The notes under the pieces were generated by a model. That model ran no database searches and was not told where the DNA came from. It was given only the letters and a program-made list of their open reading frames with translations. This document shows positions 48,547-59,079 of a stretch of DNA of 64,000 nucleotides, in pieces (positions within the stretch are counted from its first letter, which is position 1; each line of letters begins with the position of its first letter). The stretch comes from Trichopria drosophilae (taxonomy: Eukaryota > Arthropoda > Insecta > Hymenoptera > Diapriidae): NCBI GenBank assembly GCA_030407085.1, contig CM059583.1, forward strand, positions 42,439,001 to 42,503,000, read 5' to 3'. The position numbers and the translations under genes were made by a program.

Positions 48547-49220
48547 TTTGTAATCCTTCGGATGAGCTACATGATCGAACGGACACAATCGACCACGTAT
48601 ATTTCATGTATGTGTATTTCATGTATGTGTGTTTTTGCCTTCTGAACACGAATACGATAATAAAATTTGGTCGCTTGGCAATATCTTGACGGCTATTTGA
48701 AAAAAATCCTTTATTTATTTCCAACAAATACAATTCTGACGAAAAAAAGTTTCAAACCAACAATGTGTTAGCTCATATAACCTCCACTTCTGATTTGCGA
48801 TCTTTCCAAATTATCAGGGAAACATTTACAATTTTAAGGATTTTATTCAGATATCATCAGAAAAATTTGGCTCGATCATTTCTATTTCATCCACCACTGA
48901 GAGTGTCACGAGACTGATTTAAGTTTTCACAACTCGGTAATTCTTTATTCCTCTGATGTGACGATGTGGCATGTAAAATATTAGAAAAATCATCAATGGC
49001 TTCTTTAAAGCATTTCCTTGATGACATTAATTGGCCAGAATCACAAATTTCACGATTTAACATATATAATTGCTTAAAAATAAAGACATTTTCCCAGAAT
49101 TGTGCAGAAGATGTAAAACGGTGCAAGATAATATTTTTTATTATCTATATGGAACGCGGTAAAAGTATTATATACACATTTATGTATACAAATAGCCATT
49201 ATACGCGATGTTCACTATAA

Positions 49221-51580
49221 CTGACATATGTATTCAAACGGAATCACATTATATTTGTCAGAAAAAAAACGCGGCCAATACAATACATAATAAAAAATAT
49301 GCAACATTGAATTGCGTATAGTACATTCCATTCGGATGAACAATTGTTTGTTTTAGCTAATTTAAAGACATGCGAAATCTAGTTCTAGCTATTACTATAC
49401 ATAGTTAAGTTAAACAGATTTTAACGTATCGTAAATACTAGTTGTTAATTTTAGTAACAATAGTCTATCAAATTTATAGCTTCAAATGTATAGATAACGT
49501 TATATACTCTGAGCTTTTGAGCTATATAATTCTTAATAAATGAGAATCTTATATTGATTTTGTTAATACAACCAAATACTTTTTCGAATGCCTCACACGC
49601 ATGCTAATTCAAAACGGGCAATAAAAACAAATATACAATTCTGTGATCGCTAGGAAAAACCAGGTAAGTACATTTTTTGAAGACTGGAGAAAAACGCATT
49701 TAAATTTCCACATTTGCATTTCAGGATGTGTAAATGCCATTTATATCTTTTTAATAATTCATAAATATAATAATTAATCAAAACTCGGAGATTGATTGTA
49801 AAACTAAAACCCACCATCAGTTGTTTCTCAATGCTTTTTAAAAAATGGAGTGACTTGTTTTTTCCTGCAGGATAAATGCTACAGCGACCACAGAATTAAT
49901 ATTTTTCTGTAATAAACTTGAAAATAAGTGTATACTATTAATATATTTCCAATCATATTTTGGTTTTTTATTAGTGTCGGTCCTGAACAATTATCTATTT
50001 ATCGCATTCTATCCATCATTTTTTTATATAATTTGAATATTTATTTTATGTTGCAAAGCAAATGCTTAAAAACCTTAGCAGCATATTTAAAACTATATAG
50101 TCAATTTGCAATAACTATTTTTAATAACTTCACGTATGTAAATTACAAACAACGTTGACATTAAAGCATCAATTAATCGCATGTCTAAACGAGTTTTATC
50201 TTGGCACATTTAAATAATCAAGTTATAATAAATACAGAATATTACTAAGTCTCCATTAATTCATAACACTTGCTGTCGCTAATCTATATAAGATTATCAA
50301 AGCAAGATTTTATACGATAATGACAAAATCTAATAACTTGCTCGTAGTAATCTATTTCCTACAAGTCGAATGTACGTCTACGTTGCATCACCGCAATCTA
50401 TAACTTGAACAATTAATCATCAAAAAGAAATGTCCTACTCTAACAATTAGCATGTCATGAGTTTTAATATTGAGTTGCATATAAGATAAGATAGTATGCA
50501 GACTAGATTTGACTGTATTGATCACGTAATTTTAATTTTAATGATACAGTTTTTGCAAAAAAATACAATACAAATGAAAACGAGTTTAGTTCAAATTGCA
50601 TTTTATAACAACCAGATAATTCAAAAGAACAAAAATTCGTTAATATAACCAGCACAGTATAAAACTCAACCCTTTTTCTGTTTACATATTTTTGTCCAGT
50701 AAACGAAATAAATAACATTGAAAAACATTTCCACAGATGTATTTTCGGGGTATAAATTTTTATATTTTTGTTTAATTTATTCATAAGGTAATTACTCATA
50801 TTTTACTATATAACGAAGTAGAAACAGTTGATTACTTAAATAAATAGTAAATGTGTCACATATAACTGAATAAATCGCATATAAATTGACACAGTTGCTT
50901 TACGTAAGAGACGTCGAAATTAATGTTAATTAATCTTCCATTAATCTCTTTGAAACTGTTTTCCACTTCGCATCCTACGGATAGGCTTCATAGCTACCTT
51001 ATGATAGAGAAAGATACAATTTACACACGATAATATTTAATTTTTTTGAGTGTTTTATTTTGATGTCAGAAACTTTTCTGCAAGGATCAGAATGAAGAGC
51101 ATTTTTTATTCATACAAAAACTTGTTGATTATCACATTACCTGGTAGAAATCTGTCCGGTTTTAGGTTACATTACCCAGTTAACATATACCGCTAATACG
51201 ACAAATTGGCCAGAAACTGTCCAAAAAATGGTCTCGTTTTCTACTAGAGTTACTCGAAACGATAAACATTTTTACAAATTTTAGCATATCATTTTTGTAA
51301 ACGAACTTCACTGTTAAAAATATTGACGTCAAAATTAATATACATGTATATGAAGTCATTTGCATATACAAGTATATTAAATTTAATATTCATAAAGTGT
51401 ATGAATAAAATATGTTAATACATTCTTTCATAAAGTCGAAGAACTGAAATGATTTTTAATTCTTATCGATATTTGTTAGACCTATTATTATTTATTTTTG
51501 TAAATGTACATTTAATATTAGAACAATAATTTGCATAAGTATTTTACAGTAGGATCATTTTTAGGCTGCACAAATTTCAT
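49221..51580. other. No gene recognised
   Basis: AT-rich sequence. A 98-codon minus-strand frame at 50503-50799 has the K/I/F/L/N composition expected by chance, and nothing resembles a known family. Confidence 0.4.
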
Positions 51581-51587
51581 TAGTATA

Positions 51588-52140
51588 AGGTTTTAGATAA
51601 AAAATATTGTATCGTTGATAAAACTTTATTCAAATAACTCTTTAGACCCAAAATCTTCTATCAATGGTAAAAATCTTGTTGAAAAGAGGTTTTAGATTTA
51701 CAATTTTATATCGATGGTAAATATCTTACCAAAATGTTATGAACTAAAAATCTTCCCTCGATGATAAAATTCAATTAAACAAAAAAATTTAGATGTAAAA
51801 TCATTTGTTGTTGAAAAAAATCTCATCTCAAGAAAATTTCTGATCTGGAATTTTTTCAATGGTATAGTTCTTGTCGAAAGCAGTTTCTAAATTTCAAATC
51901 TTGTGTGCATGGTAAAACTTTCATTGATATAACTCTTCACATCCAAATTCTTCTGGCGATTGTGAAAATTTTGTTGAAAGAAAGTTTTACAACTAAAATC
52001 TTTTGACGATGGAAAATCTGTCACTAAAAGAAAGTTTTGCACCAAAAATATTCTATATCGTTGAAAGAAGATTTCAGATCTAACATTTCTTGACGATAAT
52101 AGAACTCTCATCTGAAGGCAGTTTGCAACCGGAAATTTTT
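51588..52140. repeat. Degenerate tandem repeat, period about 50 bp, about 11 units
   Basis: Successive blocks share a pattern close to GTTTTAGATCTAAAATCTTC, then TATCGATGGTAAAAATC, then TTGTTGAAAG. Clear units begin near 51588, 51639, 51688, 51895, 51985 and 52025. The period is not a multiple of three and every frame has stops, so it is non-coding. Confidence 0.65.
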
Positions 52141-52556
52141 TATGAGTGGCTTGACTTTTTTAATTATTAAATACAGTATTAAGTACACAAATGTCTTACT
52201 GTTTGTACAATTGAGAGAAAATATGAAGTATCACAATACCCCTACTATCGCAATTATCCGAGTAGATATATGAGACACTCGAGTGCGATATATGTATATT
52301 CAACCGTTAATATTTAAGTATATTAATTTAAAATTAAGACATCGTATATTAAGATTAATTTACTTGTGCATACTGCATATTAAAAATGTATTAAATTTAA
52401 GAACATGTTTAACAGTGCACGCAACGTCTCTAATGCAGATCATTTATTTCAAGATCATCAATCATAATCTTAAATCCAAATGGCATGCGTTGTACTGAGC
52501 AAAGCGCGGAATACAAATAAATACAAATAAATATTGTTCTCATATTTATAGTCATA

Positions 52557-52717
52557 TTTTACTCAATAAGAAATGCATAGTTCTACAAATGCATCAATTA
52601 TTGCAAGTCAAGCATGAATATTTGCTTCTCGTTGTCGATTCTTATCAAAAAAGATACAAAATAGAACAAAGATGTATTCAATAATTTTATAGAACAAAAC
52701 ATTCTCTCCAAATACTT
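52557..52717 (+). repeat. 160-bp direct repeat, copy A
   Basis: The run from CTCAATAAGAAATGCATAGT through TGCTTCTCGTTGTCGATTCT to AACATTCTCTCCAAATACT is about 90% identical by eye to 54594-54740. Confidence 0.75.
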
Positions 52718-53800
52718 GATGGATCCACAAGACTGGTGAATAAAATATCTTCAACGATGAATTCTATCGATGTTTATTACAAAAACATGCTTAAGAAGGT
52801 GCCGTAATTCACTCCATTTACTCGATATGATCGCTTATGTCTATGGTCTTTGTCCTCGAAAAGACTAAGACAATTGAGATAAAAATTCAAATGGAGCGAA
52901 TGACATGAGCAAAGAGAGAGGTTCTATTGGTGTAAGCAGAATAAGCGGCAAGTATCGAGCAAATGATTTGCAAGAAGTGTAGATATTGCTGATTATAAAA
53001 TTTAAAGAGCTGCTGTTGCAGGAAATAGAGCTGAAGAAATGAGTCTTCGCCATGAAAATCAAAATATAGAAATCTTCGTCCCGAATCTAGAAATAATCAT
53101 TATCTCTCGGATATGAATAAAATAAACTTCACATACTAGTATATTGAGTAACAAGGGCGCAATTAACGATCTATATTTTGCCCGTGTTGCATACGATATC
53201 TTTTAATACGATATGTTTTAATAAGAAACTAGTGTTGGCGTGGTGCCTCGCTCGCTCAGAAACTTCGACCCAGTAGAGAGTCGGCTATTCCTTAATACTC
53301 GTTCGTTTACTAACAGCTTTCAATTATATTATAAATTTATATCGATATTTGGGGGTCCAATCATATTTAGGTCCAAGTGGCTTCGATAGATATGTTACAA
53401 CAATATAGTGTTTCTTATATGTATGAAAATTGAAAATGATTAACAACTATGACCGATGGCCTGAGTCGACAAGTAAAATTGAAAATGAGCATTTTCAAAA
53501 CTTCGACCCCGACAACAGGCCAGCTGAAGTATTAATAAATAAAAGTTGCAAAACACTTACTTCAAGCACTTGTATTGTAATAGACTATTCGATGCATATT
53601 ACATGTTTACAGTGTTTTACTAATTACTCTCTGTACCATTATGATCTTATATATACAATATATATATACATATAATTCGTCAAAGATATCTTTAAAGTGT
53701 CGAAAAGATCTGTGACGGATATCTTTCAGATACTATAAGACATCTTTTAGATATATCGAAATAGTTATTTTCGTATAAAGGGCGTAAAAGAACTTATGCG
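52718..53800. other. No gene recognised; CpG-rich patch at 53220-53300
   Basis: A 65-codon minus-strand frame (52865-53062) is Ser/Phe/Leu-rich and not recognisable. The patch near 53235-53300 (GTGCCTCGCTCGCTCAG…) is GC-rich without an exon signature. Confidence 0.35.
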
Positions 53801-53875
53801 TCCGTAGGTGATCACCGCCCCCGGGGGCTGGCGAAGACTACCCCTGGAAGGTAGGGGGTCAAAACGTCTAAATTT

Positions 53876-54370
53876 GATGAAAAACTATAAGGTCATTTTT
53901 TTGCCGAGGTGACCAAATTCAATACTTTTTCAGACAATAGTCATAAACATTTTAAACCAATTTTTATGGCATTATCGTTGACTTTAGGAAGAAAATGAAT
54001 AAAACCTTTTTGTAGAGAATTTAATGCTCTATCTTTTTTGATTGAAACATTTTTTTAACAAATTTGTATTTTTCAAAATAAATGCAAAAAACTACGAAGA
54101 AACTTAATTAGGGCTAATGTTTTTTAGTAATGGACGGATACATCTGCGGCAAAATCTAATCATATCTAAGTTATGCCAAGACACGTATTATAAAAAAAAA
54201 TTTATGTCAATACGCTTATCCGAACGCGAGTTATCGCCAGACAAAAAAAAAACGGGACGTACGGACGTACGGACATACGTACGTACGTGCGTACGTACAA
54301 GATCACGGACATTTTATGAAAAACTATAGGGTAATTTTTATACCCGAAGTGACCAAATTCAATACTTCGT
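53876..54370 (+). repeat. Direct repeats around an ACGT-type microsatellite
   Basis: GATGAAAAACTATAAGGTCA … AGGTGACCAAATTCAATACT (53876-53930) recurs as TATGAAAAACTATAGGGTAA … AAGTGACCAAATTCAATACT (54314-54366). Between them, 54253-54298 is a self-complementary (ACGT/ACGG)n run. It is probably part of an unclassified transposon. Confidence 0.6.
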
Positions 54371-54398
54371 CCAGACCTAAAGTCTGGGTCGAAGTAAA

Positions 54399-54475
54399 AG
54401 ATCGAAAAAGATCGAAAAAGATCGAAATGACTGAAAAAGATCAAAAGCAATCGAGAATGATCGAAAAAGCTTAAC
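54399..54475 (+). repeat. AGATCGAAAA minisatellite, 10-bp unit
   Basis: AAAAGATCGAAAAAGATCGA and diverging copies continue for seven to eight units. Just upstream is the hairpin CCAGACCTAAAGTCTGG. Confidence 0.75.
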
Positions 54476-54593
54476 CAAGATCATTAAAGATTAAGTGCTA
54501 CATCTAGAAAGATCACGAACTACCGAAAAAGATGAAGAAAAATAAAGGAGGAAGAGGAGGTAAAGGATAATCGAGAATGATTTTTTTCTCAAT

Positions 54594-54740
54594 AAGAAAC
54601 GCATAGTTCTACAAATGCATCAATTATTGCAAGCCAAGCATGCATTTGCTTCTCGTTGTCGATTCTAATCGCAAAAGATACACAATAAAACATAGATGTA
54701 TTTAATAATTTTATAGAACAAAACATTTTCTCCAAATACT
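54594..54740 (+). repeat. 160-bp direct repeat, copy B
   Basis: It matches 52557-52717 from CTCAATAAGAAACGCATAGT to TCTCCAAATACT, with a short deletion near the middle. The two copies are 2.0 kb apart. Confidence 0.75.
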
Positions 54741-55011
54741 AATTAAACTAATTAAATGTACCATCCATCTCCTCCTCCCGTGCTTCTGATCCTTTTTCGA
54801 ATTTTAGATTAGGTATTCATATTTTCCATTTAGACGTGACCAATCCGATAAAAACATCTGAAACAAGCTGCTATGAAATCCTTTGTTTTTAATCTACATT
54901 TGAAAATTGTAACCCCTTTTCTTTTTCTTACGACTCTTCCTCCCCCCTCCCCCTTCCAGCAGATTCGATCAATGTATCCCCCCCCCCCCCCCTCGCCCCT
55001 TCTGATTGCGT

Positions 55012-55126
55012 ATCAAGGGCCTCAGGGGAAACATTTCAGATTGATGCAATCCATCTCGATTTTGAAAAAACTTTCAATACGATGGATTGTAGTGTTCTCT
55101 TAAATAAGTTTTTAGCATGGGCATGA
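55012..55126 (+). pseudogene. LINE reverse transcriptase fragment
   Basis: The frame ASGETFQIDAIHLDFEKTFN, then TMDCSVLLNKFLAWA and a stop, matches the palm motif A region of jockey-type reverse transcriptases (hhDFxKxFDxxDHxxLLxKL). It is only about 35 codons long and is preceded by a 15-C run (54978-54992). It is a different, less diverged insertion than the one at 23 kb. Confidence 0.7.
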
Positions 55127-55171
55127 ATCATAAATTAGTTTATTGGCTTTCATCATAGCTATTTTCTTTTT

Positions 55172-55548
55172 TATTACCACGTTTTTATCAACTCGTATTC
55201 TTGTCTGTCTGTCTGTTTGTCCGGTGCAAATCTTGTAATCGATTTTAGACTAACTTCCCGATGAGCTAGAGACTTGAAACTTTGAGGATAGCCCAAAATT
55301 GGATGACAATGCATTCCTTTACCGTTTATTACAAGTTTCAATCAGTTTTAAGAACAATTTCAGCAATTTTAAATTTTATATGAAAAAAAAAAATATAAGT
55401 TTCAAAGCGGGGGGCCCGGCGTTTTCCCCCCTTCCACCGTCACGCTTGTCCTTTGTTTTCCTTTCGCAATCGGGAAAAGTCCTCCACTGACGTCATTAAT
55501 TCCCTTGCCTATATATACTCATTCACGACGGCAAGTGGAGCAGTTAAG
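55172..55548 (+). repeat. Promoter-bearing direct repeat, copy A
   Basis: It starts TTACCACGTTTTTATCAACT and includes (GTCT)n, CTTCCCGATGAGCTAGAGAC, a GGGGGGCCCGGCG patch and CCTATATATACTCATTC. It stops at GGAGCAGTTAAG directly before an ATG. The TATATATA about 40 bp upstream of that ATG, with TCATTC after it, looks like a core promoter. Copy B at 62431-62749 is about 95% identical but lacks 57 bp near the left end. Confidence 0.8.
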
Positions 55549-55709
55549 ATGGCACAAGAGACATGGCATAACACAGCGCAAGCTACGGCTAGAGAAGCAG
55601 AAGAAATAAAGATTGGAGAAGCAGCTACAGGAATCGGAGGCAAGTAAAACTATTAAATTGGCCAAACGGCGAAAGGCAAATGAAGATGCGACTGATGAAC
55701 GTGATATTA
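55549..55709 (+). pseudogene. Remnant 5' end of a transposon-type ORF, frameshifted
   Basis: After the promoter repeat, ATG 55549 opens MAQETWHNTAQATAREAEEI, then shifts frame near 55612 into RLEKQLQESEASKTIKLAKR and RKANEDATDERDI. This Glu/Lys/Arg-rich coiled stretch resembles the N-termini of some insect transposon proteins (Helitron-type is my guess, weak). The frame is cut at 55710 by the palindromic element. Confidence 0.45.
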
Positions 55710-55711
55710 TA

Positions 55712-56404
55712 CAGGGTGTACGAAAAGTCCCGGGACGGTTGAATAACTTTCAAAAGAATAAAAATTTCAAAAATCGCCGAAACACGTGATTCGATTTTTC
55801 AAACAAGCTATCTTTTGAGGGGGGGTTTCGGCCCCCCAATCTCAAGGGGGCGGGGGGCACGAGGGGGGCAAAAATCTTAAATGGCAACATGGTTTAAGTG
55901 GGGGCTCATTTGAAAGGTATTTTCGAGACGAATTCAGATCACTGGTCATAGAGGGCGCTGCGATCATTTTTCGGAGAGATACAAGTAAAAGAGGTTTTCA
56001 ATGTAACGTTCAGAAACGGGTTGACACCCGTTTAAGAATATTGTTTTACACGATTTTAAGTTTTTTAAGTTTTTTAAGAATATTCAATTACACGATTCGG
56101 CGACTTCGAAATTTTCATTTTTTCAAACGTTAGTACGTCTAAGATCTGAAAAAGTAAAAAATCTCTGCGAAAAATGATTGCAGCGCCCTCTATGACCAGT
56201 GATCTGAATTCATCTCGAAAATACCTTTCAAATGAGCCCCCACTCAAACCATATTGCCATTTAAGATTTTTGGCCCCCCTGGTGCCCCCCGCCCCCCTCA
56301 AAAGATAGCTTGTTTGAAAAATCGAATCACGTGTTTCGGCGATTTTTGAAATTTTTATTCTTTCGAAAGTTATTCAACCGTCCCGGGACTTTTCGTACAC
56401 CCTG
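55712..56404. mobile_element. 693-bp palindromic element with TA target duplication
   Basis: CAGGGTGTACGAAAAGTCCC at 55712 is repeated inverted at the right end. The arms are about 250-270 bp, nearly perfect at the tips and diverged inward, with a spacer of about 170 bp. TA flanks both ends (55710-55711, 56405-56406). There is no coding capacity. A transcript would fold into one long hairpin. A diverged arm is also present at 6550-6760. Confidence 0.85.
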
Positions 56405-56406
56405 TA

Positions 56407-57072
56407 TATACATCGTGATATCATATCTGTTGCAACATGCATTGCTGTTCTTGCATAGCTATCCACACCTTCCACGTCTGCTCCGTTTTTTATTACCAAC
56501 TGTACCATTCTAAAATTTTCATTATCTGTAGCTGCTATGAGCGGGGTTACAAATTCATCCGCTGAACTGGACGTCGCATTCGCGTCACATCCGTACTGTA
56601 AAAGCAACTAGACAATATTCATATATTCATTCCTAAAATTCGAGATTATATTAATTATTGAATTCAATAGTGTATCCCCGTCAGTTGTTTGCGTGTTTGG
56701 ATTAGCACCGTGTTTTAACAATTCATAGAAAATCTGTAGGACATCGGAATTTTCGAACTCTACAGCCTTTGCAACACATAATTCGGATTCATAATCTTGA
56801 AAGTCGCATTCACAACGTGGGTCAGAATATGGGTCCATGTTATCCATAGCATGGAAGAGCATAGTTTTGCCATCTACGGTACCATTTGCATCAGCACCAC
56901 ATTTTAAGTCGTTTAACAAAACCGGCATTTCTATAGTGGATCGCTTGCTGTAATGTTTCCTTGCTGGAGACGATGCAAAAACTTTGTTGGAATCTCCATT
57001 GCGTAGTTTGTATAATTCTTGTAGAAAATGCCGCAATCTGTAACAAAATATTCCATTGTTATGTCTACTCAT
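56407..57072 (-). pseudogene. Ankyrin-repeat protein gene, broken
   Basis: Ankyrin repeats are readable on the minus strand: CGADANGTVDGKTMLFHAMD, then VLQIFYELLKHGANPNTQTTDGDTLLNSI, then LLLQYGCDANATSSSADEFV…TPLIAATDNENFRMVQLVIK, then NGADVEGVDSYARTAMHVAT. Ankyrin repeats mediate protein binding. An in-frame TAG (56610-56608) interrupts the third repeat just before LLLQYG, where this fold normally has a polar residue. The frame is then cut at its 3' end by the palindromic element. The true 5' edge may be the acceptor TATTTTGTTACAG at 57038 rather than the ATG at 57072. The TAG could be a sequencing error, or be skipped if TTGCTTTTACAG at 56599 is a real acceptor, but no matching donor was found. 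Confidence 0.7.
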
Positions 57073-57485
57073 TCACGGATTAGCATGATTTCATCAAAGT
57101 AAATTACTGGTAATTTTATTTCCCAGATATCAACGCGAGTTCACATAAGGTGCACAATGAAACTCACAAATGAGATTAAAGCGCATGTCTCCTTATTGAG
57201 TGCTATTTGTGTCCTCCAATCAGATGGCGATCGTCACTCACATGCGAAAACGTTTTATTGTAACAACATTGAAATATAATCGAGAAGAATGTGAAAAAAA
57301 GCCACAGTTTTAGTACCGAAATAAACTTCATTCTTCGAAGGGGACGGCCTTCGGGCCTTATTTGTTACAGATTGTGCACGCTCCTTATTGCAATATACAT
57401 AAGGGATTTGCAGATTAAGATCTACAGCAGCCAGTATTAGGCGGTCGAGTTTAGATAAGGTACACCTAACCTAAAAAATTAAACA
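57073..57485. other. No gene recognised
   Basis: Between the ankyrin remnant and the LINE. It contains CGAAGGGGACGGCCTTCGGG, a short GC-rich hairpin, and CACCTAACCTAAAAAA. No exon is recognised. Confidence 0.4.
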
Positions 57486-57565
57486 CGCGGGAGGACTGTG
57501 TTACGGTCCGGAAAACCAAATTTTGCCGTCGGAGGGCGCCACAATATACCAGAGGAGCAATAAGA

Positions 57566-58103
57566 TTGGCTGTCGAGGCTGCCGAAAAGCTCACGGAAAT
57601 ACGTGAAACACTAGAGAAATTGCCCCTAGTGCGCAGGGCGGCAAACTACGCTAGGTATATTGCGGGAAATATCGCAGACTTTCGCGAGTGCACGAAATCG
57701 ACGCCCGAGTTTATACGAATTGTTGAGGAGGGGTGGATGGAAAAATAAACCTGCAATCGGTGGAGACGGAAGAAAGGTAGAGGAGTGGATCGCGGCAGTA
57801 GAAGCAGCGAAAAGCGGAGAGGGAGAGACAATCAAGGTAGGAGAAAAGGATAAGGCTAGGAGTGTAGACAGCACAGCAGATGAAGGAAAAGGGAAGAGAG
57901 GGAGACCAACTAAGGCGGAAAGTCTGCGAAAAGAGAGAGATCGGAGTACGAGCTCTAGTGTTGCGTCGTGGGTAAACAAGAGGACAAGATCAAGTGACTC
58001 GGAAAGCAGCGAAGAAGAAGAGGGAGATAAACAAAGTGAGAAGAAGAAAAAAAGTAAATATTCAAAGAGGAGAATAAGATGGAAAATTTTGAAGAAGTTA
58101 TGA
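57566..58103 (+). pseudogene. LINE ORF1 N-terminal part, frameshifted
   Basis: LAVEAAEKLTEIRETLEKLP … IRIVEEGW in one frame continues after a shift near 57735 as GWKNKPAIGGDGRKVEEWIA … KGKRGRPTKAESLRKERDRS … SSDSESSEEEEGDKQSEKKK. This is a charged, coiled-coil-prone ORF1 protein with an AT-hook-like GKRGRP motif and an acidic Ser tract, as in RNA-binding ORF1 proteins of LINEs. Confidence 0.6.
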
Positions 58104-58432
58104 AAAAGTTGCTAAAAGATAACAATGAATATTGATTAGAAGAATGGATGAAAAAAGTGCTGAAATAAAGAGAGAGCTGGAGGAGGAATTCAAAAGATTC
58201 AGAGAGGAGAGTAAAATAAGAGAAGAAAAGAGAGATGCAGATTAGCGAAGGAAGTCACAAATCTGGAGACTACTGAAACAACAAGAAGAGCAAGGCAAGC
58301 AACAGCAGATGGAAATCAAGATAATGGTAAAGAAGAGTGAAGTACAAGAAAGAAGAGATAGGAAAAATAATGTAGTGATAAGGGGGGTAAAAAACAGAGG
58401 TTGGGGATGTAAAAGGGGAAGCATATAAAGCG

Positions 58433-58795
58433 TTGCAAGAAATAGGTGGGTTGGAAGGGAAAGTAGACATAAGCGATGCGTTTATGGTGGGGAATAAGAA
58501 TGAACAAGGGCTGGTAATAGCAAAAATAAGCGATTGGGAAGGGAAAAAATTGATAATGAGAAGTAAAAAGAATCTGAGGGGAAAACAGATTTTCATAGAT
58601 GACGACATGACGAAAACGGAGGGAGAGATGCAAGCAAAAATAAGGGTGCGTGCGAAAGGTGAGAGAGAGAGAAAGGAGCGAGAGTAAATGTGGCGTATGG
58701 AAGAATGTGGGTGAATGGAATCGAGTGGGTTTGGGACGAACAAAGTAAAAGTCTGATTAGAAGGGGGTTTGGACAGGCGACTATGGGGAACTAAA
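58433..58795 (+). pseudogene. LINE ORF1 C-terminal RRM-like part, frameshifted
   Basis: LQEIGGLEGKVDISDAFMVG … GLVIAKISDWEGKKLIMRSK, then LRGKQIFIDDDMTKTEGEMQ and, after a frame change near 58685, VNVAYGRMWVNGIEWVWDEQ. The order (variable RRM-like core, then IFIDDDxTK, then a short C-terminal domain) is that of LINE ORF1 proteins. It is broken by the stop at 58685. Confidence 0.6.
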
Positions 58796-58864
58796 GGCTC
58801 AAATAGAACGGCGGGAGTACGTCTGCCCACCGAAAACAAATGAGTGTCAGAGCGGTGTATGTGT

Positions 58865-59000
58865 AAATGGAAATAATAATCAAGATTGTACGAATGAAAA
58901 TAACAATGTTAAAAGCATGAATGGAAGTAATAATGTAAGAAGTACGAATGAAAATAATAATGCAGTAAGTATGAATAAAAAGAATAATGTAATATATGTA
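58865..59000 (+). repeat. Asn-codon minisatellite between LINE ORFs
   Basis: Blocks of about 30 bp read GAATGAAAATAAyAATGTwA with AGnAsGAATG linkers, translating as repeated NENNNVRSTNE/NGNNNV. It lies between ORF1 and the endonuclease start. Confidence 0.65.
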
Positions 59001-59079
59001 TGAATGAAAATACAGCCGTAGTAGAAATGAGAGAAAATAATAACGTAAATTGCATGAGGAGAGGTAGTAAATAATAAGA

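Noticed and set aside
48334..48645. 103-codon plus-strand frame
   Set aside because: It lies across SINE copies 2 and 3. The composition follows the SINE sequence.
54253..54298. CRISPR-like or coding meaning for the repeated ACGT run
   Set aside because: It is a simple self-complementary microsatellite in an insect transposon. No array of repeats and unique spacers exists in the window.
55299..55490. 63-codon frame MDDNAFLYRLLQ…, preserved at 62503-62691 with an in-frame 3-nt difference
   Set aside because: Preservation is explained by the high identity of the two repeat copies. There is no ATG start and no known domain. The overlapping sequence looks like promoter/5' region.
58270..58839. 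189-codon minus-strand frame
   Set aside because: Antisense shadow of LINE ORF1, same low-complexity Ser/Phe/Pro/Leu composition.
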